The notes below the pieces were generated by a model. It was given only the letters and a program-made list of their open reading frames with translations. It was not told the DNA's origin and did no database searches. The translations under genes and the position numbers were made by a program. DNA of 34,061 nucleotides from contig CADCVF010000045.1 in assembly GCA_902806095.1 (NCBI GenBank), positions 1-34,061 of the forward strand, in the 5' to 3' direction. Below are positions 1 to 7,738 of the stretch, in pieces (positions within the stretch are counted from its first letter, which is position 1; every line of letters starts with the position of its first letter). This DNA is from an uncultured Rubrobacteraceae bacterium. GTDB lineage: Bacteria > Actinomycetota > Rubrobacteria > Rubrobacterales > Rubrobacteraceae.

Positions 1-1
1 G

Positions 2-70
2 CGGGAGATCCGGCGCGACCGGCGCAGGGAGCGCATAAGGGACCGCCTGACCTTGCGCAACCGCGGATAG
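2..70 (+). CDS. C-terminal tail of an upstream gene (partial)
   Basis: A frame is open from base 2 to a TAG at 68-70. It encodes a very arginine- and glutamate-rich tail of 22 residues ending in LRNRG. The stop lies only 4 bases before the GTG of the next gene, the spacing of a co-transcribed, translationally coupled pair. Too little is visible to name the product, and a high-GC window edge can stay open by chance. Confidence 0.35.
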   Translation, partial: REIRRDRRRERIRDRLTLRNRG

Positions 71-74
71 CACG

Positions 75-2174
75 GTGGCAGCCAACGAGGCCCTGCGCGC
101 GATGCTGGAGGCGCGTTCGGTCGCGATGGTCGGCGCGAGCCCGAAGTTCGACACGCCGGGCAACCATATGGTGAAACAGCTCATCATCGGCGGCTTCTCC
201 GGCGAGGTGGCGGCGGTCAACCCCAGATACGACGAGGTAGAGGGCATCGCCTGCTACCCTTCGCTGGGCGAGGTGCCTTTTGTCCCGGATCTGGTGCTCC
301 TGGGCGTTGGCAACCGGCGGCTAGGGAGGCAGATGGAGGAGGCGGCTGACCGTGGGGTGCGTGGAGTCGTCGTCTTCGCGAGTGGACTCGAGGACCCGCC
401 GGACGACCCCCCGCTAACAGAGCGGCTCAGGTGCATCGCGGCCGAGGCTGGTATGGCCGTCTGCGGCGCCAACTGCATGGGGTTTGCGAACGTCGAGCGT
501 GGGCTGCGCGCCCTGGCCTTTGAAGAGCGTGCGGATCTGGAACCAGGGAACGTAGCCTGGATCTCCCACTCAGGCTCGGCCTTCTCGGCGCTGCTGCACG
601 CGGAGAGGGGGATACGCTTCAACCTCGCCGTCTCCACGGGCCAGGAGCTGACGACCACGATGGCCGACTACATGCTCTACGCGCTCGAACGCGAGTCGAC
701 ACGGGTGATCTCATTGTTCCTCGAAACGGTCAGGGACCCCGAGGGTTTCAGGCTGGCGCTGCAAACGGCCGCGGAGCGCGACGTGTCCGTCGTCGCGCTG
801 AAGGTCGGGCGGACCCCAACCTCCCGCCGGCTCGTCACGGCCCACTCCGGCGCGCTGGCAGGGGACGACGCAGCCTACGAAGCGCTGTTCGACGCGTACG
901 GTGTGGCCCGCGTCGGGACGCTTAACGAGATGGCCGACCTCGTTGAGCTCCTCGGGGCGGGACGCCGCGCCGCGTCAGGAGGCCTGGCTGCCATTCTGGA
1001 CTCGGGAGGAGAGCGGGCGCACTTGGTCGACGCCGCAGCCGACCTCGCAGTTCCCCTGGCCAGGCCGTCCAAAGAGACCTTGCAGAGCGTCGCCTCACGG
1101 CTGGAACCGGGCCTGCCGGCCGTCAACCCGCTGGACGCCTGGGGTACGGACAACGACCCTTACAATATCTTCCTGGACTGCTCCAGATATCTGGCCGATG
1201 ACCAGGCCACGGGGGCTTTCGCTTATGTGGTGGATCTGCACAGCGACCGCGCCGAGCGGGGCCACGCCTGGGCCGCCGAGCGGGTCTGGGCCTCGACCGA
1301 CAAACCGTTCGCTGTGGTCTGCGGCGTCACCAGCGCGATCCAGGATAGCGCCGCAGCGCACCTGCGCACCCTCGGTATCCCTGTGCTCGAGGATGTCGCG
1401 TCCGGCCTTCGCGCCTTTCTGCGCCTCTTCGAGCGCCGCGATGCCAGCGCGCTGCCACCCCCTACGCCCCTCGATCCTGTGCCACAGGAGACCGTGCGGC
1501 GCTGGCGCGAAGTTCTGGCCGCGGGGGAACACCTCGGAGGAGCCAGCGCCCTGGAGATGCTCGCCGACTACGGGGTGCCTGTGGCGCGTACCGTCGCAGC
1601 GGCCGACCTCCCAGGGGTCCTCGCAGCCGCGAAGCGCCTCGGCTGCCCGGTCGCCCTGAAGACGCTCGCAGCGTCCCACAAGACCGAAGTCGCCGGGGTG
1701 AAGCTCGGTCTCGGGGACGAAACAGCCCTGGCCGCAGCATATCGGGAGATGTCCTCACGACTCGGGCCCGCCGTCACGGTACAGGAGATGGTAGAGCCCG
1801 GCGTCGAGATGGCGCTCGGGGTGGCGCACGACCTCCAGTTCGGCCCGCTGGTGATGGTCGCCGCCGGCGGAGTCCTGATCGAGACGCTCGGCGACAGGCG
1901 TCTCGGCCTGCCACCCCTTGATGAGGTAAGGGCCGCAAAGCTCATCGACAGGCTCGCCGCCCGTCCCCTGCTCGACGGGGTCAGGGGCGCACCACCGGCG
2001 AACGTGGACGCGCTATCCAGGGCTTTATCGCGGCTCTCCCTCCTGGCCATGGACCTTGGAGACCTCATCTGCGCCGTCGACGTCAACCCGATAGTCGTCG
2101 GCCCGTACGGATGCGCCGCGGTCGACGCCCTGGTCGAGCCCCGAGCCATCAGCAAACAAAAAGCTGAAAGCTGA
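75..2174 (+). CDS. ADP-forming acyl-CoA synthetase (fused alpha-beta)
   Basis: This 699-residue protein interconverts an acyl-CoA with the free acid, making ATP from ADP and phosphate (acetate-CoA ligase, ADP-forming, type). An N-terminal CoA-binding Rossmann domain spans about residues 10-135 (VAMVGASP). A succinyl-CoA-ligase-like domain follows, with the phosphohistidine motif AHSGA at H257. An ATP-grasp domain occupies about 480-695 (ALKTLAASHKTEVAGVKLG; DVNPIVV near the end). Both subunits that are separate in many archaea are fused here in alpha-beta order. The GTG start at 75 has no clear SD and sits 4 bases after an upstream stop, so coupling is likely. The gene converges on the Rieske oxygenase with 11 bases between stops. 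It could activate or discharge an acyl-CoA made by the acyl-CoA dehydrogenase at 4930; the acyl group cannot be read from sequence. Confidence 0.85.
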   Translation: MAANEALRAMLEARSVAMVGASPKFDTPGNHMVKQLIIGGFSGEVAAVNPRYDEVEGIACYPSLGEVPFVPDLVLLGVGNRRLGRQMEEAADRGVRGVVVFASGLEDPPDDPPLTERLRCIAAEAGMAVCGANCMGFANVERGLRALAFEERADLEPGNVAWISHSGSAFSALLHAERGIRFNLAVSTGQELTTTMADYMLYALERESTRVISLFLETVRDPEGFRLALQTAAERDVSVVALKVGRTPTSRRLVTAHSGALAGDDAAYEALFDAYGVARVGTLNEMADLVELLGAGRRAASGGLAAILDSGGERAHLVDAAADLAVPLARPSKETLQSVASRLEPGLPAVNPLDAWGTDNDPYNIFLDCSRYLADDQATGAFAYVVDLHSDRAERGHAWAAERVWASTDKPFAVVCGVTSAIQDSAAAHLRTLGIPVLEDVASGLRAFLRLFERRDASALPPPTPLDPVPQETVRRWREVLAAGEHLGGASALEMLADYGVPVARTVAAADLPGVLAAAKRLGCPVALKTLAASHKTEVAGVKLGLGDETALAAAYREMSSRLGPAVTVQEMVEPGVEMALGVAHDLQFGPLVMVAAGGVLIETLGDRRLGLPPLDEVRAAKLIDRLAARPLLDGVRGAPPANVDALSRALSRLSLLAMDLGDLICAVDVNPIVVGPYGCAAVDALVEPRAISKQKAES

Positions 2175-2189
2175 CGGCTGTAAGGCTAC
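2162..2189. repeat. Degenerate 7-mer tandem repeat at a convergent junction
   Basis: Four successive 7-mers read AGCTGAA, AGCTGAC, GGCTGTA, AGGCTAC. They run through the stop codon of the acyl-CoA synthetase (2172-2174) to the stop codon of the Rieske oxygenase (2186-2188). A similar 7-mer array lies at 30777-30804. Confidence 0.5.
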
Positions 2190-3373
2190 CGAACTTGCTC
2201 GGAGGCACGGTCCGGCGGTGTCCAGTCCAGCATCTGTGTGACCCGTCCTTCGAGGTATCCACGGGCGACTGTCGCCACGAACTTGCCCGACGTCGACTCG
2301 TCCGGTGACAACGGCCCCTGCCGGTAACCGCGCGAGGAAGCGCCTCTCTGCACTCCCTCGCAGGCTCCCCAGTCCTGCCCGTTGGTAATGTCCCAGAACT
2401 CGCTGGCGTATGATGGGTCGAAGCCCTCGGACTCGACCGCCTCCCTCGAGAACAGCCACTCGCACTCCACGGCGGTCCTGTCTGGGGCGATGGGCCTGAG
2501 GCGGTGGGTCATCACGTAGTCAGGATGGAGGCTTATGAGCAGGTTCGGGAAGAGCTGATAGTAATACACTTCCCTCTTCTGGAGATCCGTCAGGTGCGGC
2601 AGCATCGGGGCGAAGCTCTCACCGGTGAGCGACATGGTCTCGGCGTGATCCTCGAGCTCCATGGACCCGCCGAACCAGATCCCCCGCGCCTCGTGGTCCT
2701 CGCCGCTCTTCGGCGGGCTTACCTTGCAGAGCTCCGGATGTATGGAAGGGCAGTGGTAGCACTCGTGGTAGTTCTCCACGAGTATCTTCCAGTTCGCCTC
2801 TATCTCGTAACTGCGCCTGGCAGCTCTCACCAGATCGCCGGAGCGGTGGTTCCCGATCATCTCCCCCAGATTACCAACGTGCTCCTCGAAAGGAGGCGCG
2901 TCCCCGCTCGCGTTCGCGAACAGCCACCCCTCCCACTCCACGACCCGGACAGGGACGAGCGAGTAGTCGGCCCTGTCGAACCCTGCTAGCTGGCCGAAAC
3001 CAGGAGCCCCCTGCAATCTCCCGTCCAACCCATAAGCCCACGCGTGATACGGACAGCGGATGAACCTGCCGCCCGCCGCCTCGCCAACCCCCAAAAGCTC
3101 GTGTCCCCTGTGGCGGCACACGTTGTAGAAGGCCCTCAAGTTTCCTGCCTCGTCCCGCGCGAGAAGCGCGGACTCGTGGCCGAGCGCCACAGCACACCGG
3201 TCCCCCGCACCACGCAAGTCCTCCGTGCGCCCGACGCATACCCAACTCTCGTCGAAGAAGTGCTCCATCTCCCACTCGAGCACCGAAACGTCGGTGAAAG
3301 CCTCGGCAGGCAGGCTCATCTGCCCCTCGGAGCTCAACGACAAAGATAGCAATTCACGGTCTATGGGCACCAT
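2186..3373 (-). CDS. Rieske non-heme iron oxygenase, catalytic subunit
   Basis: A 395-residue alpha subunit of a Rieske-type aromatic-ring-hydroxylating or N-demethylating oxygenase. The [2Fe-2S] ligands are C86, H88, C107 and H110 (CRHRGH then CPYH). The catalytic domain shows NYHECYHC, with H207 and H212 as mononuclear-iron ligands and E204 beside them. D334 in NGQDWGACEGVQRG completes the facial triad. The NGQDW-CE-VQ block and overall length recall the betaine/choline/carnitine oxygenase branch (GbcA-like), but substrate assignment is inference. The frame is open further upstream; ATG 3373 is chosen because a GGGGAG SD precedes it and the upstream residues look non-coding. No ferredoxin reductase partner is encoded nearby, so electrons must come from elsewhere. 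It diverges from the FAD oxidoreductase at 3735, and the two probably share an operator. Confidence 0.85.
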   Translation of the reverse strand: MVPIDRELLSLSLSSEGQMSLPAEAFTDVSVLEWEMEHFFDESWVCVGRTEDLRGAGDRCAVALGHESALLARDEAGNLRAFYNVCRHRGHELLGVGEAAGGRFIRCPYHAWAYGLDGRLQGAPGFGQLAGFDRADYSLVPVRVVEWEGWLFANASGDAPPFEEHVGNLGEMIGNHRSGDLVRAARRSYEIEANWKILVENYHECYHCPSIHPELCKVSPPKSGEDHEARGIWFGGSMELEDHAETMSLTGESFAPMLPHLTDLQKREVYYYQLFPNLLISLHPDYVMTHRLRPIAPDRTAVECEWLFSREAVESEGFDPSYASEFWDITNGQDWGACEGVQRGASSRGYRQGPLSPDESTSGKFVATVARGYLEGRVTQMLDWTPPDRASEQVR

Positions 3374-3451
3374 AAACACTCCCCTTCCGACCCTCCAGTT
3401 ACACGCTTCTCGATAGCCTCGCCCCAGGCAGGCGGCCAACCAGCATGCCGG

Positions 3452-3480
3452 TTGCCCCAGCCCGCCGGCTTCAGTATAAT
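3452..3480 (+). promoter_or_regulatory. Promoter towards the FAD oxidoreductase gene
   Basis: TTGCCC at 3452-3457, a 17-base spacer, then a perfect TATAAT at 3475-3480. Transcription should start near 3487 and leave a leader of about 250 bases before the ATG at 3735. It overlaps the opposing promoter at 3473-3501. Confidence 0.6.
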
Positions 3481-3501
3481 CTATTTTGAATGGCGGTTCA
3501 A
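3473..3501 (-). promoter_or_regulatory. Promoter towards the Rieske oxygenase gene
   Basis: On the minus strand TTGAAC (3501-3496), a 17-base spacer and TATACT (3478-3473). The -10 box overlaps the -10 box of the plus-strand promoter, so only one polymerase could occupy the region at a time. The -35 hexamer is one arm of the inverted repeat at 3486-3501. The leader to ATG 3373 would be about 90 bases. Confidence 0.6.
3486..3501. promoter_or_regulatory. Candidate operator, TTGAA-N6-TTCAA, copy 1
   Basis: Perfect 5-base arms around six bases. It covers the predicted plus-strand start point and the minus-strand -35 box. A near copy lies 149 bases downstream (3635-3650). The two share TGAAT-x-GC-x-GTTCAAG, with only two differing positions in 16. 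Confidence 0.5.
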
Positions 3502-3634
3502 GAATACATGCTGATCTGGTCGTGGCTTCCGGTTCGTCGTGGCACATCCTGCCTGGCCTGGTCCGCAGAGTTCGGTAGCGGCGGGTGCCGCGGGCGGGCA
3601 GCCGTGGCGACGAGATCGTCGCGCCGGCGTTCTA

Positions 3635-3650
3635 CTGAATTGCTGTTCAA
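3635..3650. promoter_or_regulatory. Candidate operator, CTGAA-N6-TTCAA, copy 2
   Basis: Second copy of the site at 3486-3501, in the same orientation, with one mismatch in the left arm. It lies inside the presumed leader of the FAD oxidoreductase gene. A 149-base spacing would suit a looping repressor or two dimers of one regulator. The rest of the 3374-3734 gap shows no convincing gene. Confidence 0.45.
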
Positions 3651-3734
3651 GGGTGATGTGACGTTCGGGCTGCTTGGCGCCCGTGGACGGGCCCACGGCG
3701 GGTGTTGGCGACGGATCTCGAGAAGGAGTCGGGC

Positions 3735-4913
3735 ATGACGGTTTACGATGTCGTTGTGGTTGGTGGTGGCAACCTTGGGTTATGGACGGCGCACCGGCTG
3801 GCGCGTCGTGGTTTCGGCCGGATCGCGGTGTTGGAGCGGGGTTGGGCCGGGGGCGGGGCGACGAGCCGTTCGGCCGGCGTGGTCCGCCAGCAGGGTGGTT
3901 CCGAGACGGCGGCGAAGCTTGGCAAGCTCTCGCGGGAGATGTATCTGCGGCTCGGGGACGAGTTGGGTCTCGATTCCGGTTTTCGGGAGACGGGGTACTA
4001 CATCGTCGCCGAGACGGAGGAGGAGAAGGAGGGTTTTCTGCGGCTGGTCGAGGTGCGGCGGGCCGCCGGGGTCGAGAACGGGTGGGTCGAGCCTGAGGAG
4101 GGCAGGGAGCGGTTCTCCGACCTGAACTGGGACCGGTTTGTGGGGGCGACTTACACCCCGGACGACGGTTACGTCAACCCGCCGGTAGCGGCGCGTAATG
4201 CCACCTGCGCGGCGCTCCTGGATGATGCGGTCGACCTCTTCGAGATGTGCGAGGTGACGGGCGTCGGCCATAAGGGCGACCGATACTCTGTCGAGACTGT
4301 ACGGGGCGCCTTCGAAGCTGAGCGGGTTGTGGATGCTGGTGGGCCGCGGGGGGCGCGGGATGTCGGACGGATGGTCGGGGTGGAGGTTCCGGTGATGGCC
4401 GTGCGGCACCAGATCGTCAGCTTCCCTTACGTGCCCGAGGGGGCCGAGCATCCTTTCCCGCTCGTGTTCAACGTTGGCAAGGGTTACTACTGGCGGCCCG
4501 AGGAGCAGGGCGTCTTGCTCGGCATGAGCAACCCCGTCGACGAGGCCGACGAGACGGGGCGCTACCAGATCGACTTCGACTGGGATTACTACGATCGGTT
4601 GCGCCCTGATTGGGAGTCAGCACACCCGGTGCTCGCGGGCTTGCCGGTCTCGCGGGCGTGGGCGGCCTCCATCGACTACACACCTGACCATCTACCTATC
4701 ATCGACGAGCCGGTGGAAGGTTTCTACGTCCTGGCGGCGGGGGGACACGGGATGATGTGGGGACCGGCGCTCGGGGAGAAGATGGCCGGGCTCATCTCCG
4801 AAGGCACCGTCGAAGACCTGCCACAGGAGGACATAAAGCTTGCGCGGTTCTCGCGGGAGAGGGACCCGAACAGTGTAGAGGACACCATCGCCCTGCCCTT
4901 CCCCAAAAAGTAG
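3735..4913 (+). CDS. FAD-dependent oxidoreductase of the DAO family
   Basis: A 392-residue flavoprotein of the D-amino-acid oxidase/sarcosine oxidase beta/dimethylglycine dehydrogenase superfamily. The N-terminus carries the FAD dinucleotide motif VVVVGGGNLG followed by the ELERG-type acidic end of strand two (VLERG). The C-terminus has the second FAD-contact block DHLPIIDEPVEGFYVLAAGG with GHGMMWGP. Such enzymes oxidise C-N bonds of secondary or tertiary amines. The frame extends to a TTG at 3702, but ATG 3735 has AGAAGGAG at proper distance and begins directly at the FAD strand. It is 16 bases upstream of the acyl-CoA dehydrogenase and divergent from the Rieske oxygenase. Together these suggest stepwise breakdown of an N-methylated or amine-bearing compound. 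The substrate is unproven. Confidence 0.8.
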   Translation: MTVYDVVVVGGGNLGLWTAHRLARRGFGRIAVLERGWAGGGATSRSAGVVRQQGGSETAAKLGKLSREMYLRLGDELGLDSGFRETGYYIVAETEEEKEGFLRLVEVRRAAGVENGWVEPEEGRERFSDLNWDRFVGATYTPDDGYVNPPVAARNATCAALLDDAVDLFEMCEVTGVGHKGDRYSVETVRGAFEAERVVDAGGPRGARDVGRMVGVEVPVMAVRHQIVSFPYVPEGAEHPFPLVFNVGKGYYWRPEEQGVLLGMSNPVDEADETGRYQIDFDWDYYDRLRPDWESAHPVLAGLPVSRAWAASIDYTPDHLPIIDEPVEGFYVLAAGGHGMMWGPALGEKMAGLISEGTVEDLPQEDIKLARFSRERDPNSVEDTIALPFPKK

Positions 4914-4929
4914 AAGAGGAGACAGAGCT

Positions 4930-6105
4930 GTGACGACGGCGCAGATGAAGGCCGAAATTCCGGAAGAAGTAAAGGTGTTGAAGGCCCGCATCGCAGAGTT
5001 CGTGAGGGAGGAGCTTCATCCTTTCGAGACGGAGATCGCGGAGCGAGGGGAGATCGACGAGGAGAAGCTGATGGCGCTGCGTAACAAGGCACGCGAGGCC
5101 GGGTTCAGCAACCTCAACATGCCCGCGGAGTACGGCGGAATGGACCTGTCCATGGTCTCGCTCGTGACGCTGGAGGAGGAATCGGGGAAGACGACCAACG
5201 GCCTCGGGTACATGGTCGCCGACAGGGGACCGCGGGAGCTACTCGAGCTGGCCAGCCCCGAGCAGATAGAGCGCTACGTCATGCCCGTTTTGCGGGGCGA
5301 GACGCGGGAGGCGTGGGCGATCACCGAGCCCGAGGCCGGCTCTGACATAAAGGACATAAAGACCACCGCCGAAAGAGACGGAGCTGGGTGGGTTCTGAAC
5401 GGGGACAAGTGGTTCGTGACCGGCGGTGAGCGGGCTGGTTTCTTTATAGTGCTGGCGTGGGCCGGCGAGGAGCAGGCTTCTTTCCTGGTGGAGCGCGAGA
5501 CGCCGGGGCTCGAGTTCGGGCGCACGCCGGTCTTCATGCACGACCCCTACGCCTCCAAACACGTCGAGCTCAGGCTGAAGGCTTGCCGGGTGCCTGACGG
5601 CGCGCGGCTCGGGACAGGTGGGGATGAGGGGACCAAGCGCTGGTTCTCGCTGGAGAGGTTGATGATAGCCGCGCGTTGTTGCGGGGCCGCCGAGAGACTC
5701 ATAGATCTGGCCCGGTCGTGGTCGCTGGAGCGCTCCGCGTCGGGAAAGAAGATCTCCGAGTACCAGGCGATACAGTTCATGCTTGCCGACTCGGCGACCG
5801 AGCTGAACGCCGCCAGGCTGATGGTCTACCACGTGGCCTGCATGTGGGATGTGGACGCCCCCAGCATCCTGCACGGGAAGACGGCGATGGCGAAGCTCTT
5901 CGCGTCAGAGATGGCGGGCCGGGTCGCTGACCGGGCGGTCCAGATCTTCGGTGGCCGCGGATACATGACCGAGAACCCGGCCGAGCGGTACTACCGCGAG
6001 CTCAGGGTAGACCGCATCTGGGAGGGCACGAGCGAGATACAGCGTTCGATCATCGCCCGCGGCTTGCTGAAGCGGGGCCGAGACGCATACACGATGGGCG
6101 GATAG
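4930..6105 (+). CDS. Acyl-CoA dehydrogenase
   Basis: A 391-residue flavin-dependent acyl-CoA dehydrogenase that introduces a 2,3-double bond into an acyl-CoA and passes electrons to ETF. The first family signature is AITEPEAGSD with the FAD-binding WFVTGG just after it. The second is QIFGGRGYMTENPAERYYRE. The catalytic base sits in IWEGTSEIQ at E365, the MCAD-like position. The length is normal for the family. GTG 4930 is preceded by an AAGAGGAGA SD. It lies 16 bases after the FAD oxidoreductase and is probably its operon partner. No enoyl-CoA hydratase or thiolase is present in the window; the ADP-forming synthetase at 75 is the only other acyl-CoA enzyme here. Confidence 0.9.
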   Translation: MTTAQMKAEIPEEVKVLKARIAEFVREELHPFETEIAERGEIDEEKLMALRNKAREAGFSNLNMPAEYGGMDLSMVSLVTLEEESGKTTNGLGYMVADRGPRELLELASPEQIERYVMPVLRGETREAWAITEPEAGSDIKDIKTTAERDGAGWVLNGDKWFVTGGERAGFFIVLAWAGEEQASFLVERETPGLEFGRTPVFMHDPYASKHVELRLKACRVPDGARLGTGGDEGTKRWFSLERLMIAARCCGAAERLIDLARSWSLERSASGKKISEYQAIQFMLADSATELNAARLMVYHVACMWDVDAPSILHGKTAMAKLFASEMAGRVADRAVQIFGGRGYMTENPAERYYRELRVDRIWEGTSEIQRSIIARGLLKRGRDAYTMGG

Positions 6106-6148
6106 CGAGAAGTAGAGCATCCCCGTGGACAGGAAGAAGATCTCAAGA

Positions 6149-6204
6149 AGCTGACTGGCCGTCCAGCTGTAAGCCGAGGTTCGGCTGAACGGCCGGGGTC
6201 AGCT
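6149..6204. terminator. Bidirectional stem-loop between convergent genes
   Basis: Three nested complementary pairs lie in one structure: AGCTGAC (6149-6155) with GTCAGCT (6198-6204), GGCCGT (6157-6162) with ACGGCC (6189-6194), and AGCCGA (6172-6177) with TCGGCT (6181-6186). It sits between the stops of the acyl-CoA dehydrogenase and the WYL regulator and overlaps the latter's stop codon. There is no U-tract, as is common in high-GC actinomycetes. Confidence 0.6.
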
Positions 6205-7161
6205 ACGCTCCGCGAGATCTGTGATCGCGGCGGCCAGGCTCCTCAGGGCCTCGCGAAGCTCCGGCGGCGTGCGCACCACAAAGGGGAAAGAGAGTCCTGC
6301 CAGCACCCGCGCCATCCATGCGAGGTCTGAGGTCGAAGAGATCATGACGACACCCTCGGGTGTCTCCTTGAGCGTGACGCCCATCTTCGGGAGTTGTGCG
6401 CGTGCCTCTCCCGCCGTGGTCTCCAGCAACACCTCTACGGACCAGCGGTCCTCCCGCATATCCGCCATCGCCTCCAAAACACCCTGGGGTGTGTCGAAGC
6501 CTGGCGGGAGCTCGAACGACTCATCGAGTCTCTGCACCGAGAGTACCCGGTCCAACCTGAACAGGCGCCTTCCTTCCCGCAGGTGGCAGTAACCGAAGGT
6601 GTACCAGAAGGCATCCCCCTGAACGACGGCGTAGGGATCCACAGCCCTCTGCGTCTCACCCGAATCCCCTGACCGGTATCGTATCCTTACCCGCTTGCGC
6701 TCGCGCACGGCCGCACTCAAGGTCACGACGACCTCGCCCGCGGGGAGACGCGCCGGGATTGCGGCAGCAGGGACAACGACCTCCTCGAAGGTCCGCACCC
6801 GCTCGCGCAGCCTTTCAGGCATGACGCGCTCCAGCTTCGCCCGGGCACCCTCGACGGCAGGGGCGACGCCCGATAGACCGAGCCTACGGGCCGAGAGCAA
6901 CCCGAGGGCCAGCGCGAGCGCCTCGTCGTCCGTGAACATCATCGGTGGCAGCTTGAAGCCAGGCCTTAGAGTATATGCACCGTACCTACCCCTCTCGGCC
7001 TCCACGGGCACACCCATCTCCTGGAGCATCGCCACATAGCGGCGTACGGTCCTCTCGCCGACCTCGAGCCTACGGGCCAGCTCGGGACCACCCACCCTCC
7101 CCCGCGCCTGGAGCAACTCCAGCATCGAGAGCAACCTCGTCGTCGGACGGTAGCCGTACAC
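6199..7161 (-). CDS. WYL-domain (YafY/DeoR-like) transcriptional regulator
   Basis: A 320-residue regulator. The N-terminal winged helix-turn-helix covers about residues 5-60 (RLLSMLELLQARGRVGGPEL, VGERTVRRYVAMLQEMGVPV), followed by the linker typical of the family (PPMMFTDDEALAL). A WYL sensor domain spans roughly 145-215 (WYTFGYCHLREGRRLFRLDRV), and a WCX-type C-terminal region follows. The GTG start has AAGGGAG at 7-base spacing. WYL domains bind nucleic acids or small ligands; here it is probably a local regulator. It lies between the Rieske/FAD island and the sugar-acid cluster and could serve either. It ends inside a shared stem-loop with the acyl-CoA dehydrogenase. Confidence 0.85.
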   Translation of the reverse strand: MYGYRPTTRLLSMLELLQARGRVGGPELARRLEVGERTVRRYVAMLQEMGVPVEAERGRYGAYTLRPGFKLPPMMFTDDEALALALGLLSARRLGLSGVAPAVEGARAKLERVMPERLRERVRTFEEVVVPAAAIPARLPAGEVVVTLSAAVRERKRVRIRYRSGDSGETQRAVDPYAVVQGDAFWYTFGYCHLREGRRLFRLDRVLSVQRLDESFELPPGFDTPQGVLEAMADMREDRWSVEVLLETTAGEARAQLPKMGVTLKETPEGVVMISSTSDLAWMARVLAGLSFPFVVRTPPELREALRSLAAAITDLAERS

Positions 7162-7180
7162 CCTTCCGCTCCCTTCGGTC

Positions 7181-7243
7181 GCTCAGCACTTCAGCAAGTC
7201 AGCACGCTCAGCCCTTCGGGCTTCGCTTGTCAGCAGGTCAGCT
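7181..7243. repeat. TCAGCA-type repeat block, left copy
   Basis: Five to six TCAGC(A) units spaced about 7-10 bases apart, with a CCCTTCGGG hairpin in the middle and GCTTCGCTTGTCAGC near the right end. The inverse of this last piece recurs at 7360-7374. The block lies directly upstream of the WYL regulator start. Confidence 0.55.
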
Positions 7244-7333
7244 TACCCTTGAACAGTGTTGCCTGCGCTCTCGAAGCGACATTCCGCAGCGAGAGCCTCG
7301 TCTTGCGGAAGGTGGTCGCTATCTCCGCACGTC

Positions 7334-7423
7334 TGCTGACGAGCCGCCGCAGGCGGCGGGCTGACAAGCGAAGGCGTTAGCCTGAGTGTGCTGACGAGCC
7401 TGCGAAGCAGGCGTGCTGAAATG
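7334..7423. repeat. TGCTGA-type repeat block, right (inverted) copy
   Basis: TGCTGAC units alternate with GC hairpins: GCCGCC-GCA-GGCGGC at about 7343-7357 and GCCTGC-GAA-GCAGGC at 7398-7412. GCTGACAAGCGAAG (7360-7373) is the inverse of a segment in the left block. Together they look like a REP/BIME-like dispersed element. The 86 bases between the blocks show no gene. Confidence 0.55.
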
Positions 7424-7496
7424 CTTTTCATCAGGAAGGATTATGACCTGTTTCGCCAGTACTCTCGTCCGGTAGGCGAGAGAGGAGATGAGCGCC

Positions 7497-7718
7497 GTGA
7501 ACGATTGGTTTTCTGTGGAGCTCGCGCGGGAGAGGAACGCCGGGATTCTGGCTGAGGCAGAGGAGCGGAGGGTTGCGCGGCTGGCACCCCGCAGGCCGGT
7601 CTTTAGTGCACTGCGGGCGCGGGTGGCGAGGAGGATGTTCGAGTTCGCCATGGAACTGGAGAGGGAAGAGACCTGGCGGGCCGTGTGGGAGAGGCTGGAG
7701 GCTCCGAAACACCCTTGA
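7497..7718 (+). CDS. Small hypothetical protein
   Basis: A 73-residue charged, helical-looking protein rich in Arg and Glu (ARERNAGILAEAEERRVARLA; RMFEFAMELEREETWRAVWERLE). No membrane segment, signal peptide or metal motif is visible. GTG 7497 has GAGAGGAG at a normal distance. The ATG at 7488 in the same frame directly abuts that SD and would add three residues. It stands alone in a gap between a repeat block and the convergent dehydratase operon. I do not recognise it. The strong SD and good codon usage argue it is real. Confidence 0.55.
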   Translation: MNDWFSVELARERNAGILAEAEERRVARLAPRRPVFSALRARVARRMFEFAMELEREETWRAVWERLEAPKHP

Positions 7719-7738
7719 TCCCCTTCATGGCCATTCTC

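Noticed and set aside
3374-3547. 58-residue N-terminal extension of the Rieske oxygenase
   Set aside because: It crosses the predicted promoter and operator, and ATG 3373 has a strong SD and a normal start for the family.
7181-7423. CRISPR array
   Set aside because: Units are too short and irregular, there are no spacers of uniform length, and no cas genes are nearby.
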